A stretch of DNA of 9,320 nt from Lachnospiraceae bacterium (lineage in GTDB: Bacteria; Bacillota; Clostridia; Lachnospirales; Lachnospiraceae). Numbering within the stretch: position 1 is the stretch's first letter; every line of letters starts with the position of its first letter. The DNA is taken from positions 1 to 9,320 of the forward strand of contig JAEEKC010000293.1 of assembly GCA_016282215.1 (NCBI GenBank). Reading direction: 5' to 3'. The position numbers were made by a program, and so were the translations under genes. The notes under the pieces are model-generated. The model did not search any database. It was not told the origin of the DNA and saw nothing but the letters and a program-made list of their open reading frames with translations. Positions 5,534 through 9,320 of this stretch are shown piece by piece.

Positions 5534-7468
5534 TCAAAATGACTCAAGAAGCTGCTTTAAGGAATCCTCAACGCTTTGTGTAACCGTCTCCATCATGCTG
5601 ATGGAAGAAGCCGTCTCCTCGGAAGAAGCAACAAGGCTTTCCGCACGTCTGTTGACACTTCCCACGATCTCCGACAAACGATTGGATTCTTCGATCAGTT
5701 TATCCAAAGTCTCTTTGATATCATTATTGTTCTTGTTACTGTCATCCGCGGTCACTTTGGAATTGTCCGCAAGGATCTTGATCTCATCCGCAACGACCGC
5801 AAAGCCTCTTCCCGCTTCGCCTGCGCGTGCCGCTTCGATGGAAGCATTGAGGGCCAGCAGGTTTGTCTTGCTGGAGATTGCAATAACGTTGGCATTGTTT
5901 GCTTCGAGTTTTTCAAGGCAGCCTTCAATGGAAGCAATGACGCTCTTCAGTTTCTGGGTAAACTCATCCACTTCCGCCATGGATTCCGAAATTCCGGAGG
6001 TCTGTTGTGCATTTTCTTCACTGGTCTTCTGGATCTGCGTGATCGCATCGATCAGACTTGCAAAGTTTTCATTGATACCGGCACCAAGTGTCTCCTTCTT
6101 TTCCGTCAGCTCCTGATGCGCAAGCTTTACTTCATCAGCAAGGGCAACGGCTTTGTCTTTTTCCTCATAAGCCCTGTCTTTGATGTAATGCACACAGTTA
6201 TGCGCATGGCTGAATCCGTTATAGATCGCCACTGCCATCTCATGACAGGTATCATATCCGCAGCAGCCACAGTTGATCGAGCGGTCTTCTGCTGTATACT
6301 TATTCATGGATCGGAAGATATCATCAATCTCCCTGTCCGAAGGAACCCGGTACAGACAGTCTCTGCTTCTGTCCGTATATTTGCGCAGGAAATCTTCTAA
6401 CTTAAGACCTGCGAACTGCTTATTTAAGGCCTCCATCCTCTTTTCCGGCGGAATATTCCTGCCCCAGGCAGACTTCTTTTCATTGTTTTTACTGTCCTTA
6501 CGGATCTTCTGGATGTTGATAAAGACATCCTCATTCAGTGTCTTGCGGTTGTCCACGCCGGTACCGTACAGACAGCCGTTGGTACAGTTCAAGGCATCCA
6601 CAAACAAATAAGGGGTCTTGCCGCCTTTCAGGCGATCCTTGTTACGGCGCAGATACTCATACATATGATGCTCGCCTTCCATCTGACGGACATACGCATC
6701 CTCTCCAAGCAGCCAGTATACGTTTTCCTTCAGGCCGCCCGGCATGGGATAGATGGAACCGAGACCGTACTCGATCTCATCTTTGTAGGGCTGCGCGCTG
6801 CTGTCCGGATGGCTTTTCAGATATTCAGCGAGTTTTGAAAAAGTCACATTATAAGAAACATATCCGTGATTGTTCGGATCATCAATCTCGTTCTTCTTGG
6901 CAATGCAGGGACTGATAAACGCCAGCTTGTCGTTCACTTTCAGATATTTTTTCACATAGACGGCGCTGCACATCATAGGGCTCTGTACCGGCATCAGTTT
7001 ATCGATCAGTTCAGGCAGATACCGCTCAATATAGCCCACAACAGCCGGGCAGGGCTGTGAAATGCCGCCGAGGAAATTGTTCTCTGTGATATATTTGATA
7101 TACGCCCAGGTGGTGATATCCGCTCCAAAAGATACGCTGATAAAACGGTTCACGCCGAGTTTTTTCAGCATGCCGAGGTATTTCTCATAGTCATTCGGGT
7201 AATTTGCCAGAAATGCAGGCGCGATCAATACGGAAATCTTCTCGCCGCGGCTTAAATCGGCAAAAAACCTTTCGGTATCATCTTCATATTCCCTGGCCCC
7301 ATGCTCGCAGGAATCAATGCATGCGCCGCAGGCGATACACTTCTTCGGATCGACTTCGATCACATTCCCGCGATCCTTCTCAACCGCTATGTTTGCGCCG
7401 ATACAACTGCAGGTTCTGATACATCTGTTGCATCCGATACACTTTTCATTTGTTCTGATCAATCCCAT
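5534..7468 (-). CDS. Cytosolic sensory [FeFe]-hydrogenase-like / methyl-accepting chemotaxis fusion protein
   Basis: This 644-residue soluble protein joins an iron-sulfur redox module to a chemoreceptor output. Two 4Fe-4S ferredoxin motifs are at C10, C13, C16, C20 and C44, C47, C50, C54. A hydrogenase large-subunit domain spans about 75-305. Its three H-cluster motifs are degenerate but keep all four likely ligands: C140 in QPCPAVV, C188 in SPCIAKKNE, and C295 and C299 in NCTNGCLYGTG. The usual neighbouring proton-transfer Cys of the first motif is Pro139, as expected for a sensor rather than a fast enzyme. A further Fe-S domain has C400, C403, C408 and C425. From about 430 the protein is a helical MCP signalling domain with the conserved tip NLLALNASIEAARAGEAGRG (536-555). 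No membrane segment or PAS domain is seen. The likely role, inferred, is sensing H2 or redox state and signalling to CheA/CheW. GGAGG at 7482-7478 lies nine bases before the ATG. Confidence 0.88.
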   Translation of the reverse strand: MGLIRTNEKCIGCNRCIRTCSCIGANIAVEKDRGNVIEVDPKKCIACGACIDSCEHGAREYEDDTERFFADLSRGEKISVLIAPAFLANYPNDYEKYLGMLKKLGVNRFISVSFGADITTWAYIKYITENNFLGGISQPCPAVVGYIERYLPELIDKLMPVQSPMMCSAVYVKKYLKVNDKLAFISPCIAKKNEIDDPNNHGYVSYNVTFSKLAEYLKSHPDSSAQPYKDEIEYGLGSIYPMPGGLKENVYWLLGEDAYVRQMEGEHHMYEYLRRNKDRLKGGKTPYLFVDALNCTNGCLYGTGVDNRKTLNEDVFINIQKIRKDSKNNEKKSAWGRNIPPEKRMEALNKQFAGLKLEDFLRKYTDRSRDCLYRVPSDREIDDIFRSMNKYTAEDRSINCGCCGYDTCHEMAVAIYNGFSHAHNCVHYIKDRAYEEKDKAVALADEVKLAHQELTEKKETLGAGINENFASLIDAITQIQKTSEENAQQTSGISESMAEVDEFTQKLKSVIASIEGCLEKLEANNANVIAISSKTNLLALNASIEAARAGEAGRGFAVVADEIKILADNSKVTADDSNKNNNDIKETLDKLIEESNRLSEIVGSVNRRAESLVASSEETASSISMMETVTQSVEDSLKQLLESF

Positions 7469-7510
7469 TTTCTGTATCCTCCGAGATTCTAAACAAAAAA
7501 ACCAGAAAAT

Positions 7511-7539
7511 ATTATAGCAAATTATGTTTCAAAACTCAA
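7511..7539 (-). promoter_or_regulatory. Strong extended -10 promoter of the hydrogenase-like chemoreceptor gene
   Basis: TTGAGT (7539-7534), a 17-base spacer and a perfect TATAAT (7516-7511), with TG one base before the -10, lie on the minus strand. Transcription should start near 7504, leaving a leader of about 36 nt. The -35 box is 21 bp from the edge of the insertion sequence, so the core promoter is native DNA, but anything further upstream has been replaced by the element. Confidence 0.75.
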
Positions 7540-7560
7540 TCCCAAGCCAAACCTTTGATC

Positions 7561-7580
7561 GGGTAAAGCTACTGTAGGAA
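7561..7580 (+). repeat. Terminal inverted repeat of the insertion sequence, transposase 3' end
   Basis: GGGTAAAGCTACTGTAGGAA matches the inverse of the repeat at 9297-9316 at 17 of 20 positions: the first eight and last eight bases are identical, with three differences in between. AT-rich sequence follows on both sides internally. Confidence 0.85.
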
Positions 7581-7608
7581 TTTAATAAACAGAGATGCTC
7601 TTAGATCT

Positions 7609-7626
7609 GTGTTAGAATCTTAACAC
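7609..7626. repeat. Subterminal hairpin GTGTTA/TAACAC in the insertion sequence
   Basis: A perfect 6-bp inverted repeat with a 6-base loop lies 29 bp inside the element end. No T-run marks it as a terminator in either direction. A TAACAC sequence also occurs subterminally near the other end (9261-9266). It could be a transposase-binding site, but this is inference. Confidence 0.3.
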
Positions 7627-7664
7627 CTGTCTATTATACTCCTGCCTTATCCAAAAAGGAAGCC

Positions 7665-7746
7665 TGTCGTCCGCTTCGCTACCGACAATCTTTGAATTCA
7701 GGGCGCTCTGCGCCCCTCTGTTCAAGGGCGGAGGCTTCAGCCTCCG
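7665..7746. repeat. Cluster of GC-rich hairpins downstream of the transposase gene
   Basis: Three inverted repeats follow each other in the non-coding tail of the element: TGTCG/CGACA (7665-7669 with 7683-7687), GGGCGC-TCT-GCGCCC (7701-7715), which is further enclosed by TTGAA/TTCAA (7692-7696 with 7721-7725), and CGGAGGC-TTCA-GCCTCCG (7729-7746). The last lies 12 bp beyond the transposase stop codon and could protect or end the transcript, but none is followed by a T-run on the coding strand. The cluster is much richer in G+C than the rest of the element. Confidence 0.6.
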
Positions 7747-7758
7747 GCTTCCGATTTA

Positions 7759-9219
7759 TTATAATCCCCAAATATGGCTTTTCAATGCTGCGATCTTCTT
7801 TATCTGGGGATATGGAATACTATACGTTGGTAAATCCGCCGTACTACCCAGTTTCATTCTGTTTTTGTTTTCCATTGCTATCATCTGGGATGCGGAATAT
7901 ATGACTTCTTCTGCACCCACAGCTTTAGGCAGTTTTTTGTCCTGATATCTTATAAGTTCAAGTATATTTCCGCCATTCTTCCAGTAGATCCGCAGTCTTG
8001 CCATTCTATCGGCTCCGTGTTTACTCCAGCCTAACGGTCTTGAACTCATTCGATCTGAATACACATGACTCACATGCCCCTCTGCGCTACATTTTATGTT
8101 TTTATCCTTTCCAGTCATTGAAAGCAGAATACCCGACCAGTTCCCCAGAATATAGTTTTTTGATCGTTCCACTGCATTTCTCTTGGTCTCTTTATCCGTG
8201 ACAGCCAGGATTCTGTCAAATATACTCTCAGCCAACCATTTCTTTTTCCTATGAATGGACCGATAGATTTCTGCAATAGCATCTTCCTTTGAATCTTCCA
8301 AATGTGATGTAGCGGCCACAATGTATTCATACATATGATACTTATCTAGCACAAACTTCGCTTTATCGATATACTTTGTTCCGGCCTTTATCCATGCAGC
8401 ACCATCTCCATTTATATATATCTGTTCTATCTCCTCAACATCGTATTCTGACTTGATATACGTATTCACTTCTTCCCAAAGGGTCTTTACTCCATTGCTT
8501 CCCTCATATACTCCGCCGAAATATTTTATGTTCTTTAGCTTCGGACGACCATCCTCTTCAGTATCAACGCCATCATAAACATACACGATATACGGCATTA
8601 CTGTGTTTTGCCGTGGCTTTTTAAGATCGCCTTTCTTCTCAAGATACTGAAGAGACACATGGTCTTCATCAGCATCGATATACAATGTCTTTACCTTTCT
8701 GGTTTCTTTCGAGGTATTTACTATCTCAGGAAACTTCAAACTATGAAGGATGTTCATTACCGTTTCCTTTGTGACGAATTCATCATTGATACATGCATTA
8801 TTACCACCTTTTCTGTAACAACTTTCCACCGCCTCTTCACAGATTCTGGTCTTGGCATCCTCTGTTATAAACTCTCTTTTTTCAAAGTCAAGAAACTGAT
8901 CCGCTAAGTATAACCTGCTACCCGTTTCCTTATGGATAAAAAGCGTTCTATTATACGTTATACTTCCAAGTGAGGTCATCCTTGTCACAGGATCCTTTCT
9001 TACAATACTCCAGCCTTTCCTACATCCCCTATGCTGCCTTAGCAGTTCATCATAAGATTCCCATTCTTCTTTTATGATATCTCTTCCGAGTTTATTCATT
9101 TCATTACTGACGCTGCGGACCATCTCCGTCAGTTTTGATGGATCATCTGAATACTCCTGAAAAATTTTATATAATCTTTTTACCCCTTCCTGCTGAAACT
9201 GTTGTATACTATTGAACAT
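7759..9219 (-). CDS. ISLre2-family transposase
   Basis: The protein has 486 residues and is the transposase (UPF0236-type) of the surrounding element; it would cut and join the element ends. Candidate acidic active-site residues are D182 or D184 in YIDADEDHVSLQ, D272 in YINGDGAAWIK and E380 in CSAEGHVSHVYSDR, in the order expected of a DDE enzyme; the assignment of exact catalytic residues is mine. LDKYHMYEYI (291-300) is another family-like block. The N terminus is helical and charged. The frame is open up to an ATG at 9252, but AAAGGAGGG at 9235-9227 lies inside that extension and is spaced eight bases from the ATG at 9219, which I therefore choose. No stop or frameshift interrupts the gene, so the enzyme may be active. 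A hairpin at 9220-9283 can mask its ribosome site. Confidence 0.92.
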   Translation of the reverse strand: MFNSIQQFQQEGVKRLYKIFQEYSDDPSKLTEMVRSVSNEMNKLGRDIIKEEWESYDELLRQHRGCRKGWSIVRKDPVTRMTSLGSITYNRTLFIHKETGSRLYLADQFLDFEKREFITEDAKTRICEEAVESCYRKGGNNACINDEFVTKETVMNILHSLKFPEIVNTSKETRKVKTLYIDADEDHVSLQYLEKKGDLKKPRQNTVMPYIVYVYDGVDTEEDGRPKLKNIKYFGGVYEGSNGVKTLWEEVNTYIKSEYDVEEIEQIYINGDGAAWIKAGTKYIDKAKFVLDKYHMYEYIVAATSHLEDSKEDAIAEIYRSIHRKKKWLAESIFDRILAVTDKETKRNAVERSKNYILGNWSGILLSMTGKDKNIKCSAEGHVSHVYSDRMSSRPLGWSKHGADRMARLRIYWKNGGNILELIRYQDKKLPKAVGAEEVIYSASQMIAMENKNRMKLGSTADLPTYSIPYPQIKKIAALKSHIWGL

Positions 9220-9283
9220 GAAAGCACCCTCCTTTGGATTTTTGTCTGTCAACTTAATCCTAACACAAGGATCCGGTGCTTTC
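9220..9283 (-). promoter_or_regulatory. Hairpin that can sequester the transposase ribosome binding site
   Basis: Three nested inverted repeats precede the transposase ATG: GAAAGCACC/GGTGCTTTC (9275-9283 with 9220-9228, nine perfect pairs), CCTT/AAGG (9267-9270 with 9231-9234) and GGATT/AATCC (9256-9260 with 9236-9240). The Shine-Dalgarno sequence, AAGGAGG, is paired within the middle and outer stems. A transcript entering from outside the element would fold and hide it, while a transcript starting inside the loop would lack the upstream arm. Such shielding from outside transcription is known for other insertion sequences; its function here is inferred. I could not identify a clear internal promoter. 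Confidence 0.6.
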
Positions 9284-9296
9284 TCTTTTTTTATTT

Positions 9297-9316
9297 TTCC
9301 TACATAAACTTTACCC
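9297..9316 (-). repeat. Terminal inverted repeat of the insertion sequence, transposase 5' end
   Basis: Read on the minus strand this is GGGTAAAGTTTATGTAGGAA, the partner of the repeat at 7561-7580. It lies 77 bp upstream of the transposase start. The window ends four bases beyond it. Confidence 0.85.
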
Positions 9317-9320
9317 TACG

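Larger units (their letters stand above)
7561..9316 (-). mobile_element. ISLre2-family insertion sequence, 1756 bp, apparently complete
   Basis: The element is bounded by imperfect inverted repeats that both begin GGGTAAAG and share TGTAGGAA after a variable centre. It carries one intact transposase gene and about 200 bp of non-coding, hairpin-rich sequence downstream of it. Size, single long ORF and end sequences fit the ISLre2 family. Only four bases remain after the right end (9317-9320, TACG), and they do not match the first bases of a 9-bp duplication next to the left end (7552-7560), so no target-site duplication is seen. The transposase gene appears more AT-rich than the neighbouring housekeeping genes. 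Confidence 0.85.

Noticed and set aside
5576..6400. Open frame on the plus strand opposite the chemoreceptor domain
   Set aside because: It is a shadow of the strongly conserved MCP and Fe-S coding sequence on the other strand.
9236..9316. Promoter for the transposase
   Set aside because: TTGTGT and TTGACA sequences are present, but neither has a convincing -10 partner at a proper distance.

Overview
This window looks like chromosome from a Gram-positive anaerobe of the class Clostridia, most likely a Lachnospiraceae-type gut bacterium. That placement is an inference from moderate G+C, AAGGAG-type ribosome sites, a PheS/PheT pair, a soluble [FeFe]-hydrogenase-like chemoreceptor, a BrkB/YihY membrane protein and an ISLre2-family insertion sequence. 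All genes I can support lie on the minus strand, so transcription runs from high to low coordinates.

Layout in the direction of transcription. (1) 9316-7561: a complete-looking ISLre2-type insertion sequence with imperfect terminal inverted repeats, one transposase gene (9219-7759), a hairpin that can mask the transposase ribosome site, and a hairpin-rich 3' tail. (2) 7539-5534: a strong extended -10 promoter, only 21 bp from the insertion sequence, drives a 644-residue cytosolic sensor. It joins two ferredoxin clusters, an H-cluster hydrogenase-like domain, a further Fe-S domain and a chemoreceptor signalling domain. (3) 5486-5271: a second extended -10 promoter followed by about 180 nt of RNA whose 5' and 3' ends pair over 17 columns and which folds into a long rod with a central bubble. 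This is the architecture of 6S RNA, and I read it as a 6S-like RNA gene. (4) 5253-4375: a BrkB/YihY-family inner-membrane protein whose start lies just after the RNA. (5) 4304-605 and beyond: a promoter, a short leader with a tiny aromatic-rich reading frame, then pheS, a 103-bp spacer holding a small repeat-like hairpin, pheT, and 20 bp later the start of queA, which runs off the window.

How the parts work together. pheS, pheT and queA look like one translation-related operon: phenylalanyl-tRNA synthetase alpha and beta subunits plus the enzyme that makes epoxyqueuosine in tRNA. The hydrogenase-like chemoreceptor is a stand-alone sensory gene that would pass a hydrogen or redox signal to CheA/CheW. 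The insertion sequence sits directly upstream of it. The two most interesting items are the unannotated 6S-like RNA, which overlaps a misleading N-terminal extension of the YihY reading frame, and the hydrogenase-chemoreceptor fusion with a non-catalytic-looking proton-transfer position.
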